DNA of 64,000 nt, from the NCBI RefSeq assembly GCF_016859285.1, contig NC_053400.1:26798501-26862500 (forward strand), read 5' to 3'. Below, piece by piece: positions 1 to 10,595 of this stretch. Both the position numbers and the translations under genes were made by a program. The stretch comes from Xiphias gladius. Taxonomy: Eukaryota > Chordata > Actinopteri > Istiophoriformes > Xiphiidae. The notes below the pieces were generated by a model. It searched no databases. It was not told where the DNA came from and saw only the letters and a list, made by a program, of their open reading frames with translations. Every line of letters begins with the position of its first letter. Within the stretch, counting starts at the first letter, position 1.

Positions 1-1395
1 CTGCTCCCTGCACCTACGGGTTCAAGCCACAACTGAACAGGACAAGCTCCCGCTCAGTACGTTAAGTAGAAGAAAATAAGGTGCGTTGGGGTGAAACAAC
101 GAGTACGTGACAACAATTCATCATAAAATCATTCCTGGGTGAGTAACATTTTGGACTTGAGTGGGAGATAAAAGTAACAATCCTTCACTTTTACTCCTAC
201 TCACAAACTTGATAATAAAAACAATTTATCAAACTTCTTTTGACCTTAAAATACTCTTTAATTTAAAAGAGCTGAAACAGAGCCGAGCACGCCTCTGTTT
301 TCTGTGATAATATTTATAAAAATAATAATAATAATACATTAGCTGAAGCAGTATAATTAAGAAAGGAGTATTTTTAGTCTATTTTGACTATATTTGACTT
401 CTTTACTCTTAACTTGGTGCTTCAGACCATTCATAAGTGTAATTCTTCGAAGTTTGGTAAATACAGGCCCTGAAAAACATTTAAAGTCGTCCCCTCCAGC
501 AATTTAGTACCGCACTTCCATAAACTAGGGGGACCTTCAAGAGACAGATTTAAAAAAAGAGGGACCAAGGCTGAAGCAGCAGAGCCCGAGATCGCCTAAC
601 TTTACTCAGTCTAAATATAGGTCAAGACTCTAAAACACAGGGTCCTACACTCCCCATAATTCAGTTCAATAGTGTATTTCCTTACACAATGGTATTTTGT
701 TAGCGCCCCTTTAGCGTCAAAGTGCGATATAACAGGATACAAGCGACACGTGTGGCATTGTTGGAGCTCTGCTTAGTGCTCAGCCAGCGCGCTGAGTTTT
801 AACAGCTATCAGAGTCCGCACCGGGACCAGACAACGATGGAGCTACTGGGTTTCCTCCCGCTGCTGCTGGAGTGTCTGTCGGTAGCAGCGGCGGTGCTGC
901 AGTGCTGAGTCACAGGTCCTGGCTGGATCGGGGAAATGATGGCAGAGACCTTGAGTGGGAGCGGCAGGGCAAGGATCTATGAGTCACACCAGAGCTGTCA
1001 GAATTACAACACCTTCAACTCATAATCTTTGTTTCTTTTTGTTTTGTTTTTGTTTTAACCGGTCTGCTGACGTCGGAGCCATCATCCAAGCTCCAACTAG
1101 ACTCTGCTGCCAGTTTCTTTGGCAGATGTGCGGTTAAAAACCTGGAGACCTTCTCCCTTCGGAAAGTGTGTCACCACAATGACGAGGCATAGAAATGTGA
1201 TATTGACTATGTGAGCGTGATAATCTTGCAGATTCTGTCGCCTTACTCGAACCGTTTTCATACTGGAACACAACTGACAGCTGTTGTCAGTATTATGTAT
1301 TTTGATGGTCTTTTTTTTCCAGCTCCATATTTTACTCAGTGGTGCCTGTGTGAGCATGAAAACCAGCTGTGAAGACAGTTATTGCTAGTTAGTTT
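1..1395. other. Intergenic DNA, no confident gene
   Basis: AT-rich, non-coding-looking sequence with stop codons in all frames. The only local signal is at about 690-960, which is richer in G+C and CpG and contains a 23-codon ORF at 837-908 on the + strand. That peptide begins MELLGFLPLLLECLS and is Leu/Ala-rich like a signal peptide. No downstream exon, convincing splice donor or family match was recognised, so it is not called as a gene. Confidence 0.5.
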
Positions 1396-1399
1396 CTTC

Positions 1400-1605
1400 T
1401 GACCAACAGTCCAAAACTCAAAGATATTCGATGTCTTATCACGTAAGACAAAGAACAGCAGCAAATCCTCGCAGTTCAGAAGCTGGAGCCAGGGAACGTT
1501 TTGCATTTTGGCTTGAAAAATGCCCTTTTGACTTCCCTATTATCAAAATAGTTGCCAGTTGTTTTTCTGTCGACTGACCACTTTGCATAATCAACGAGCG
1601 GTTTC
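1400..1605 (+). repeat. Partial copy of dispersed repeat A (MITE-like)
   Basis: This carries the core of a repeat seen at least seven times in the window: a 'gaccaacagtccaaaac...caaagatattc' block, then 'gaagctggagcc', 'gcttgaaaaatg' and 'tatcaaaatagttgcc'. Complete copies of this family in spiny-rayed fish begin and end with AGAGCTGCAAC-type inverted termini, from memory of the family; this copy has lost its left terminus. Likely a non-autonomous DNA transposon; superfamily not assigned. Confidence 0.6.
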
Positions 1606-1689
1606 GGCTCTCGCCGACTGATTCCGACGGAGACCAACGGCGTGACCCCGGGTCTAAACCAGCGAAACACTCTTATGCGGCCAATGCTG

Positions 1690-3330
1690 ACAGCGGAACG
1701 TGTCTCCGTGCAGGATTAAGAGCTTGCGGGATTAGCCGGGTCGCGCGGGGAGCGTCTCAGCCCTCCCAGGAACGTGCGGCACGACGGCGGCCTCGCGGGC
1801 GGGCCCAGCGCACGGCGGCCCACCTGACTGACAGGTGGGCAACGAGCGAGGCACGCGAGGGGCCCTGGGTTGTACAGAGACTCGTTCAACTCGGAGCGTT
1901 TTAACGTGTCGCCTTGTTGGCAGCACGTTCCCCGGGTCGCACCAAACCGAGGCGATCGGACGAACGGTCCGCGCTGGCCCCAGGCCGGGTCGCACGTGCT
2001 GTCCTCTCTCTTAGTGTGACAATGACAGTGTAGCCTACAAATACAATTTCAACACATTCACTGTTAACAGGGCGAGCCCCTTTTGCGATGCACCACCTCG
2101 CGTTTTCACGAGTGTCCAGAAATGAGATTACATTTTCACAAGCCACTCTGTGCTGTGGGCGGTGCAATGCAAGATGGGAAGAAATAAAATAAAGTAACGT
2201 TTCTTTTATAAACCTGCCTCTTACGGTATAAACACTGTGTAAAACAGAACTGTGTAATAACAGAGTCTCACATGTAATAACAGGCAAGTCTCGCATTTAA
2301 TTATCCACTTTAACTTGACAATAATAAGCGGGTGTTTTGGGAGACGGGGTGTACAAATTACACGTTGACTAGTCTCAGGAGGAAAAAAAAAAACAACTGC
2401 GTACGTTCATCGCTGAATCCCGAATGTCTAAATCGTTTTCACAGGTGGCTTTGTTGACGGAAAACGTTGGGGACCGCCATTGTCATGTTAAGACTGTCGT
2501 GGGATTAAATACCTTTGATCACCGAGGAAAGGCGTGTGTTTACGTTTGAACGACCAACCCTCCGCTCCCCCCCCCCCCACGTCAGCGAGTGACCCCGACA
2601 CGCAGACGGGAAACGCACGAGCCGGAATCTTCACGAGTCGGTAACCGTGAGCAGGGCTCACCTGTGAACCGGTTTCGATTACTCTGTACCGAACTGAACC
2701 TCAGACAGTGGCACGGAAAGTAGGAACGGGCGGCATAGTTCAGCGCCAAGGTCCCAAGGAAAAAAGTGAATGAAGTCTGGTGTTGAAGTTAGAGAGCTTT
2801 GAGATGCTGCAAGTGAACAACATAAACACAGAAAGAGGAGTTGACCGGGGGGGGGGTCTGTATTAATGCGATCAATCTGATTGTGTGGGAGGTTAAAAAA
2901 AAGACTTACCTCTGACTGAATACAGGCAAAGTAGAAGCGTAGATGTTGTCAGAAACAACGTTATTACATTTCCCGGGCGTTTCATATTCGGGCGCTCTCA
3001 CTTTGTTTGTTCCGCAGCTTGGTCAGTCGGTAAATCAGTCAGTCAGTCGAGTCCGTCTGTCTGATTGTTCGTTTGTTTGTTTGTTTGATTGATCGGAGCG
3101 ACGCGTTACCGCTAGACGTCTAAACTTGTGCTGCCTTAATGTGCCGTCGGAAATATGGTCATTCAGGCCGGAACGTACAGGAGCGACGACGCGATGAACG
3201 AGGGAGCTGGGTTTTTTTTTTTTTTCATAATGCCCGAGTTAATGACATGTGACGTTACTTCGGGGGCGGGGAGCTCGGAGCTCGGAGCCATGTCAGTAAA
3301 CAGAGAGACGCGGTGAGAGAAACGTTTCCC
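1690..3330. other. CpG-rich intergenic stretch
   Basis: Three dense CpG patches (about 1730-2000, 2560-2760 and 2980-3320) contrast with the AT-rich flanks. The longest open frames on the - strand (1732-1995 and 1901-2296) look like composition artefacts: Arg/Pro-rich, no domain, mutually overlapping. Tetranucleotide runs (GTCA and GTTT types) occur at about 3020-3090. It could be a CpG island of a gene to the left of the window or of a non-coding transcript; nothing here proves a gene. Confidence 0.45.
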
Positions 3331-3518
3331 AGCATGTTCATTCATGTCGGCCTTTTGCTTTGCCTTCATGCCTTTCTATATTTTTGCTCCTTGATTCAAT
3401 TGGAGGCGTCTTGCATTTTTGGTCTTATTTGATAGCCTATTTATATTTCCTTGCATATATTTTACTAATATATTAATCTAATTTATCACCAAAAAGGCTG
3501 GATTACAGACAGGTCAAA

Positions 3519-3895
3519 GCAGGTTAGCAGTTATTTTCATTATCAGTACATCTGCCAATATATCCTTTAATAACTGTTTTTTTTTTGAGTCTATGAAATG
3601 TCAGAAAACACTGTAAACATGCCCATTGTTAATCTCTAAAGACCAAGTTATCATAATGACATTTTTTTTTTTGTTTTTTTTTGTTTTATGTCCGAGCAAC
3701 AGTCAGAAACCCAAAGATTTTCAGATTATCATTGAACACTGTGAAAATTAGCAAATGTTCGCATTTGAGAAGCTGGTACCAGTGAATTGTTTGCTTAAAA
3801 AATGAGTCAAATGATTGATTAATTATCAAAATTGTTGCCAGTTCATTTTCATTATTTAACCAATTAATCATTTTCAGCTGCCTGGAGGAAATCAT
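3519..3895 (+). repeat. Repeat A copy, nearly complete
   Basis: It starts with the 'cagttattttcattatcagtacatctgcc' type end and runs through 'aaatgtcagaaaacactg', the 'caacagtcagaaacccaaagattttcag' core and 'gagaagctggtacc'. It closes with 'caattaatcattttcagctg'. The two ends are imperfect inverted repeats rich in ATTAAT and ATTTTC. Poly-T runs at about 3662-3685 interrupt it. Confidence 0.65.
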
Positions 3896-4450
3896 GAAAC
3901 TGCCGTGTAGCCTATAGCAGGGGGTCAAGAGGGGCCTGGCAACAACTTGTTACCCTGGGACCCTGATTAATCCAGCCAAGGGCTTTATGCTCTTAAGTCT
4001 ATCTCTTCAACAGGAGCAAGCTCTGGTACCTGGTGATCTAAAATGAAAGTAATTGCAGTTCACCAAACAGTCTAATTAGTTGTCATTCCCTATCTTTATT
4101 GAATAATAAACAAACTTTGTTCCTAAATATCCTGTTTTATGAGGAGCATGTGAAGGCACCACTGGACACGGTAGGCGGGGCTATTGAATTGGTCCCAGTG
4201 TACATTGACAGGCTATTTTTTCTGCACCCATCCCAGGTGAAAATGAAAATAATTGTAGCTCAGAATGACCTTTAAATACTCATTCAAGAAAATAACAGTT
4301 ATAGTTCATTTACAGGCTTTATTGATTATTAGGCGTGGATCATGGGTGGCCTATTTTTACCCTGGAGCAAAAAAGTTGTTGTTGGGCCTCTGTTGACCCC
4401 CCGTACATGACAGTGTCATTATTTCCCCAGACACCCAGAAACCAACCAGT
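3896..4450. repeat. Inverted flanking module C of the composite repeat
   Basis: Immediately after repeat A comes a C module ('gaggggcctggcaacaac...gggaccctgattaatcc', about 3925-3975). It recurs inverted at about 4345-4400 ('ctggagcaaaaaagttgttgttgggcctctgttgacc'). Another C module follows repeat A at 49840-49905. The stretch between is AT-rich and unassigned. The whole block 3.5-5.0 kb therefore reads A, C, spacer, inverted C, inverted A. Confidence 0.5.
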
Positions 4451-4454
4451 GCCG

Positions 4455-4795
4455 TAAAGCCGGTCAGTTGATTAATCAAATGGATGATTGCCGGAAATTG
4501 TATTGACCACAATCCTGAAAATTGATTGTTTGGGTCATTTTTTAAGCAAAATTTGTCAAAGATTCACTGGTACCAGCTTCTCAAAAGCGCATATTTGCCA
4601 GTTTTAGTAGTAAACTCAGCATCTTTGGATTTTTGACTGTTGGTTAGACAAAACAAGCAATTTGAATGTGTTAATATGCTTTTTTTTTTTTTTTTTTACT
4701 ATTATCTGACATTTATACAGTGTAAAATCAATCACTTAACAAAGAAAGTAATTGTCAGACATACTGATAATGAAAATAACTGTTGGTTTGAGCCT
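4455..4795 (-). repeat. Repeat A copy, inverted
   Basis: Reverse-orientation copy. The diagnostic strings are 'accagcttctcaaaagcgcatatttgcc' and 'atctttggatttttgactgttggttagac', ending in 'gataatgaaaataactgttgg'. Together with the copy at 3519-3895 it makes a large imperfect inverted repeat with arms of about 350 bp separated by about 560 bp. Confidence 0.65.
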
Positions 4796-5120
4796 CATGA
4801 TGGAATATTACAACAATAACTTATGGTGGGTTAATAACTTGAAACACAACATTACAACAAATGAGCTCAAAATAAACAAACATTTCAGGTCCTATAACTA
4901 GATTTTGACAAAGAGTCCTTCTTCAAGCCTGGGTCACCAGATGGAGAATGGAAGACCCGTCATAGTTGATGTTGTACTTCAGTGGTGTAAATCTGTGAAA
5001 CATTTGCAATTAATCAAATTCCCCTCGGGTTCTGGAGCCCCTGGGGGGGGTTCCCCGCTTTGCCCGGTTGGTAATCCAGCCCTGGTCTGGAGCCACAGGG
5101 GGATTGTCCCACTTCAACCA
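4796..5120 (+). repeat. Module B of the composite repeat
   Basis: Directly abuts inverted repeat A. Key strings are 'cttgaaacacaac', 'aaatgagctcaaaataaac', 'tttcaggtcctataactag' and 'catagttgatgttgtacttc'. The same module sits next to repeat A at 44715-44950 and, inverted, at 49145-49455, so A and B travel together. A degenerate C-like 'ggggggttccccgctttgcc' piece follows at about 5040-5090. The open frame over 4905-5162 is part of this repeat and is not a gene. Confidence 0.6.
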
Positions 5121-5970
5121 TCAAACTTTGAAGAGAAACGTGAAAAATTTGGAGTGATTTAACAATTTGATACTTTGAATTAATCCCTGTGGGAAAAACT
5201 CTGTATTTGACCCTTGCCAACTATTTAGGAACACGGCAGCCACAGCGCAGGGCCCAACCAAATCCAGTTCTGAGACCGCTATTTTATTTGGTCAAGGGCA
5301 CTAGCAGGAGAACGACTAATACCAAACATTAGGCCACCATTCATTAACTTTGGATAACTGGCAACGACTCTGGTTTGACAGACTAAAGAAATGCCCCACC
5401 AGTGATTACTGGTTAATGAAGCGACAGAGGTACGACTCACCCTGTTTCCAACTGGGGGAATTTTACTCTCTTCTCACATTTCTTGGCAGAAGGAATCATG
5501 AAATAGATATTTTTTCATATGTTGCCTACTGTGTGTGGGCAGCCTTTAGGCTCTGGAAAAAAAAAAAGGCAAGTGGTCAAATATAACTTAACACATATGA
5601 AGAACCCATCTTATTATCCAAAGTACGGGCAATAAATTGTCAAAAGAATAGTTTACTTTAGAAATTTTAATTTATTCTGTTTTCACAGGCCATCCGGGCA
5701 TAATTAAACTTTATTTTACCTTTATATGAATTGTACATCACCGGGATGAAGAGCCTCCATAACACAATCTGTTAAACTCTGTCGCCATCAGGTGGATATT
5801 GTGCTGTCACTGCAACAGGGGCTGTACTTAATCTCCAGCATGTCTCAACTGGACTCTACTACTGGCCACGGTTAAGTTAAGACTCATTTGTCACTTCTTA
5901 GCTGTGCTAATTATTCAAGAATTAAAAAACCACACTGCAGTATACTCTGCATACGCTAAGCATGGGCAGA
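5121..5970. other. Intergenic DNA, nothing recognised
   Basis: AT-rich sequence without a domain-bearing frame, splice pattern or clear repeat. The short open frame at 5350-5586 has no recognisable motif and a low-complexity Lys-rich end. Confidence 0.4.
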
Positions 5971-5974
5971 TTAT

Positions 5975-6380
5975 GACACAACGGGCCCCTGGTCACAGAC
6001 ATCTAAAAGGCTCCTAACCGTCCTACAGGAACAAATCACCCAGACTGAAAGAGACACAAAATGACTAAAAACCGTTTTGGTCTTCTGTGGTTGTCTTGCA
6101 CCTCTTTGTGGTGATTTTTCGTCTTTTTGTGACTTTGTGGTTGTTTTGTGCTTCGCCCTGTTCGTTTCGTGTTTGTTTGTAGCCTTTTTGCATCGGTTGT
6201 AGTCATTTTGTGTTTCTTTGCAGTCGTTTCTTGTCTCTTTGTGGTGGATTTGTGTCTCATTTTGATCCTTTTGTGTCCGTCTTGGACATCTTCCAGGTGA
6301 AGACCTGGGGCCCCTTGACCCCTTGGGCCCACGGGTTCTGTACCCAGTAGGCCCGTTCAGTAATCCATCCATGACACTAA
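5975..6380. repeat. Dispersed repeat with internal ~21-bp minisatellite
   Basis: Between 'caacgggcccctggtcacag' and 'aggcccgttcagtaatccatcc' lie roughly 9-10 degenerate units resembling 'tttgtgtctctttgtggtcat' (about 6055-6285). The bounding C/GGGCCC pieces are similar to module C. The open frames on the - strand (Lys/Thr/Gln-rich, repeating KETQND-like units) merely translate the minisatellite. Confidence 0.6.
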
Positions 6381-6389
6381 GTAACACGT

Positions 6390-7690
6390 TCTTGCAAATT
6401 CACACCTGCCATTCCTGATAGTGTATTTGTATGCCCTAAAGTTGAATGAGAGAGTGTAAATTAAACATAAGTTGTATGGTAACAGCTTATGATACGGCCC
6501 AATTGTTGCTGATACTTGTATCAATCAGAGACCGATAAAATACTGACCGCATCCTTCTTGTAGGATACTTAAATGTAGATACAGTGGAAGACCATGGGGA
6601 AGTATCTTTGTAGGAGTATTTTTGGGTACAGTACTGGGAGACAAAACTGAAGTTCGTGAAAAATGGGATCAGGCTATATGGGAACTATGGGGATTCAATC
6701 TCACGTCTTCTACTTCATTTTATGATTTGGAATGAAGACAAGGCAAGAAATGGGACTACATTTTTGAAGATTTGCTCCTGACAGGCATGTTTGCCCAGAA
6801 TCTCATACCAGATACGCTGGAGTATAAAACGAACGCATCTTATCAAACGCACAGTCATTCCAGGAGGAAAAACTGTGATAAAGTAATGTAATAATATAAT
6901 ATACAGATGAAGATGGCTCAAACATAGCTACATCTTAAATGTTTAATGGGGAACGTACAATTAAATCTATTAATCACACAGTAAGATCAAGATAATAACA
7001 CCGTTTTCCTAAACTTAACTTTTGTTTCCCAGCACTGTACCTTGCAGGTACCCATTATTTACAAAAATTCTTATGATAGGCCTATGATTTATTTCTACTT
7101 TCCTCTAAAATGCGCAATTGTCACTTCCTTGGACGCCACAGTCTTGTTTTCTTCCACTATCACGTACCTACAGTTAATTACATTAACTGGTGACTGTCTG
7201 TATCACCTTACCTTATTCATACAGTAAAATCAGCCTACGTTGTAAATTGCGTGCTGTATTATGAAGTGTTCCCACATCACCTGCTGGTACATGCCAGTGT
7301 ACTGCATATGGGGATCGGTGAAGCTGAAATGTTATGTAACAGGTGTGAGCTCACGCTCCTATCACGTTCGGGAGGGATCTCGTCCAACAATCTAAAAGTA
7401 GTATACGGCAAAGACCGTTTTTCTTTTTCGTTTCGTTTTAAATTGATTTGAGCATCCACTGCGCTGACTTTTTTGTTCTTTATTGAACAAGCTAAACGTG
7501 GTTTTAAAAATCCTGCACGTGTCTGAGTGGGAGGGGGGAAAAATATCAACAATTTAAAAAATATATATATTAAAAATAAGAAAATAAACGAAAGTACATG
7601 GGGTGGAAAATAATAATAATTTAAAAATAAAGAGATAAAGAGATAAGAATTGGGCTCAAATTTAAGGGCGTGGAAACTGTATGACCTAAC
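6390..7690. other. Intergenic DNA upstream of abhd2
   Basis: AT-rich, no recognised gene or complete repeat. Short open frames at 6715-6921, 7042-7227 and 7277-7723 lack domains; the last is a low-complexity Phe/Tyr/Leu stretch caused by AT-rich DNA. Confidence 0.4.
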
Positions 7691-7699
7691 GCTTGGTAG

Positions 7700-7928
7700 A
7701 GCGTCATCGGCCATTTTGACCAATGAGAAAGCCGGTACGCAAATTCCAGATTCTTGTAGGAAGTGGAATCGGGGATGTCAGAGCCGCTGTTGCTAGCTTC
7801 GGCTCCGTGAACCAGAGGGCGTCCTACACACCAAACAAACAAGCGAAACGAAATGCCACGAATATAAATAAGGCGTTTTAAGCAGCAAGGAGCTGATTCA
7901 TTTTTTTTTTTTTATTATCCCGGCTGAG
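7700..7928 (+). promoter_or_regulatory. abhd2: abhd2 core promoter and non-coding exon 1
   Basis: A CCAAT box lies at 7720-7724 and a TATAAATA box at 7863-7870. Transcription would start about 30 bp later, near 7895, giving a short non-coding exon. It ends at 7928 with the splice donor GAG|GTAAGT. The exact start site is inferred; a TATA-less start further upstream in the moderately CpG-rich 7680-7850 stretch is equally possible. Confidence 0.5.
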
Positions 7929-8263
7929 GTAAGTAAACTAAAGAGGCTGCTGCTGTGTGTGCGCTTGGGTGTCGGTGCCCGGATGATGCTGCTTCACGTT
8001 AGATCGGTAATAAACGGAAGAAATCGGACCTTTAAATGCTCTACCTCTAAAGATAGGCTGTAAAGAAAAAAAAAAAGTCAAGGTTAAGACAAAAACAGGT
8101 GTAACTGAGCTATGATGCTTTAATGGGAAAATACTAGGCTAAATCTACAAGGGTGGTCAGCAAACTCGTCCAGAAGCGGAATGTTTTTTTTAAATCACCT
8201 GGACCAGAGGGGCGGCTGGCCTTCTCAGACAAACATAACACAGATGCACAAGTCAACGTACTT

Positions 8264-8287
8264 TCTCTCTCTCTCTCTCTCTCTCTT
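8264..8287 (+). repeat. (CT)n microsatellite
   Basis: About 12 uninterrupted CT units in abhd2 intron 1. Confidence 0.95.
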
Positions 8288-8959
8288 TCTTTTCCTTCGT
8301 CCGTGAATGTGCCTATTTATATCCCTTTTCCTCTCCTCAGCCAGCTAACAGTAACTAACCTCAGGACAATGTGTGGCCTTTTGGCAGTAAACGCCTCTCC
8401 TGCTGGCTGTGAGTCGTGACAAAGAAGGAAGAGCTAGTAGCTAGCAGCTCGTTTTGGATCGTTTATTAGTTAAACGACACATTGTGGCTTATAATAAACA
8501 CGCTCTCTTGGCAAGAGTTACATACAACTGTCAGATATACTAACCGGATTCGCTTGCAGTGGACGAGACGGGTATTAGCTGTGTATGTGGATGTGGGGAG
8601 GGTTATTTAATGAAGTGAATTTAATGCAGCTGGGGATATTTCTGGCACCACGTCTGTTTGGGGCAGTTTTTTTGTTTACAGGTGATGTTTTAATATGACC
8701 ATTACCTCTAAAAGACTCAGTCTAAAGCTATTGCTTCATTATTAACAGGAACATGTTGACAGATGACTATACCTGCTCCTAATTTCTCTGGAGATGGTTT
8801 GAGGTCAAGGACTCTGATTTTAAGAAGTAAAACATTCAGTTGGGCTGAATGTGTTGGTGATTCAGGATTTGTCTCTAAGGACCTCGGACCATCAGCCAAA
8901 AATAAACCAAACTGGTCAAATTAGAATGATCTGAAACAAACCGTTTTACTTGATAAATG

Positions 8960-9345
8960 TTTTACTTTAAATGATTAATCCATTATCATTATTTTGACTT
9001 ATCACTTTACTGCTGAATTAAAGCAGGGTGGTGACATTGTGCTTAGTTAGTTTGTGACAAGACACTCGAATAACAACTAGACCCGCAAATGTTCTCCTTA
9101 AATGTGAGGATTTGATGCTTTTCTCTGTCACACATGATAGTAAACCGAATATCTTTGGGTTTTAGACTGGCGGTCAGACCAAAAAGGCATCTGAACATGT
9201 GACCTTGGGCTGTGGGAAACTTTAACAGGCACTTTTCACAAATGTCTGATATTTTCTAGACAAAACGAATAATTGATTAATCGAGAAAATAATCGGCAGA
9301 TTGATGGATAATGAAAGTAGTTGTTAGTTGCAGCCCTGATAATAC
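8960..9345 (-). repeat. Repeat A copy in abhd2 intron 1
   Basis: Inverted copy. It has 'aaccgaatatctttgggttttagac', 'caaatgtctgatattttctagac' and 'taattgattaatcgagaaaataatcggcag', and ends 'gaaagtagttgttagttgcagccctg'. That last string is the best-preserved AGGGCTGCAAC-type terminus in the window. Confidence 0.7.
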
Positions 9346-9509
9346 TGAAGAGGAGTGTTAAGAACACTGGCGTGGTGTTGAGGCTTTTACACAAGTATTA
9401 CCATGGTGTAAGGGAAACGTTTGGAAAGAAGAATAGTAGTGAACTACTATATTCAAGAGGGCTCAATATATATATATATTTTTTTCTGTCTTATTTTTCT
9501 GTTTCTCAG

Positions 9510-9593
9510 GTTTGACCACATCACTGTGACTTCACCTCTTCGCATTTTCAGACTTTTGGAACAAGTCATTTGAGACTACTTTGAACATACAAT
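9510..9593 (+). other. abhd2: abhd2 non-coding exon 2 (5' UTR)
   Basis: Bounded by a strong pyrimidine-rich acceptor (ttctgtttctcag) and a consensus donor (AAT|GTAAGT). It lacks an ATG in frame with the protein, so it is taken as 5' UTR. Inferred from splice-site quality alone. Confidence 0.5.
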
Positions 9594-10379
9594 GTAAGTA
9601 AAAGGCTTTTTTTTTAGCTTTAAATTTTGCTACTTGGTCACAACAATACAAAAATACCGTCATCTATTTTTGTGAAATCCTGTAACACAACTTCCCTTTT
9701 TGTGTTATCAGCAGATACTGTGGCCTTTTTAGAGTCTTTACACTTCTGTTTTTTTTTTTTCTTTAATTTCGCAGCTCAGATGACTTTGTTTTTTTTTAGT
9801 TTTTTTTTTTAAATTTTTCAGTTAATACTTTAAAGTATAACTGTACTGGTGCATTGTATTGTAAGCCATGTTACTCAGTGTTGAATCACACTGTGTCTGC
9901 TGAATGTAATGATTTATTAAAAGTAATGTTAGCACCTCTATCTTCTATGCAGCAAGAGTTCCTATTACTAATGTGTGAGCTGTAATGTAATTAAGGTTAG
10001 TGTATTAAATAACTGACTGTTCTTTTTCTGACTGAGTTGCTCTCACTCACTATTCTCCCAGATCATTGCTACAAAGCCTTTGGCACTAAGAGGAATATCT
10101 AGGTCAGTCAGACGTCATCAAATATTTCTCTTTTCCATTTTTGTGCTTTATCCCATTTCTGACTTAATCACAGTTAACTAAGAACTCAAAAACATAATTT
10201 TTTGTTATTTTGGGCAAATCGAAACTAAATATTGAAAGGGAATGCAAGTTTGTTTTAAAAAACGCAGTTCTTAATTCATTGGCTGTGTAAATAAGGAAAT
10301 ATACAGTATTTGTTTCTGAGATTTGTTTTTCACAAAAGAAAAAACTGAAAGAAGTGTGGTCCCCTGTTTTGTTTTTCAG

Positions 10380-10595
10380 AATAATCATGAGCAACCACGA
10401 GCCAGATGTGCACACCATCTCTCCAGAGCTGCCGGCGATGTTTGATGGCATGAAGCTGGCAGCAGTGGCCACGGTGCTCTACATCATTGTCCGCTGCTTG
10501 AACCTGAAGAGCCCCACCGCTCCCCCGGACCTCACCTACCAGGACACACCCCTCAACAGCTTCCTTCTCAAGTCCTGTCCTCAGCTGACCAAAGA
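10380..10595 (+). CDS. abhd2: abhd2 exon 3 (first coding exon)
   Basis: Acceptor 'gttttgtttttcag', ATG at 10387, donor AAAGA|GTGAGT (phase 2). Encodes residues 1-70 including the membrane anchor MKLAAVATVLYIIVRCL at 22-38. Confidence 0.95.

Larger units (their letters stand above)
7929..9509 (+). other. abhd2: abhd2 intron 1
   Basis: Spans from the GTAAGT donor to the 'tttctgtttctcag' acceptor. It holds a (CT)n microsatellite at 8264-8287 and an inverted repeat A copy at 8960-9345. The in-frame stretch at 8153-8419 is a chance frame through the CT repeat. Confidence 0.55.

Noticed and set aside
4905-5162. 85-codon frame
   Set aside because: Lies in module B of a dispersed repeat that recurs at 44.8 and 49.3 kb with broken frames.
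5971-6387. Lys/Thr-rich 138- and 98-codon frames on the - strand
   Set aside because: Translation of the 21-bp minisatellite in two frames.
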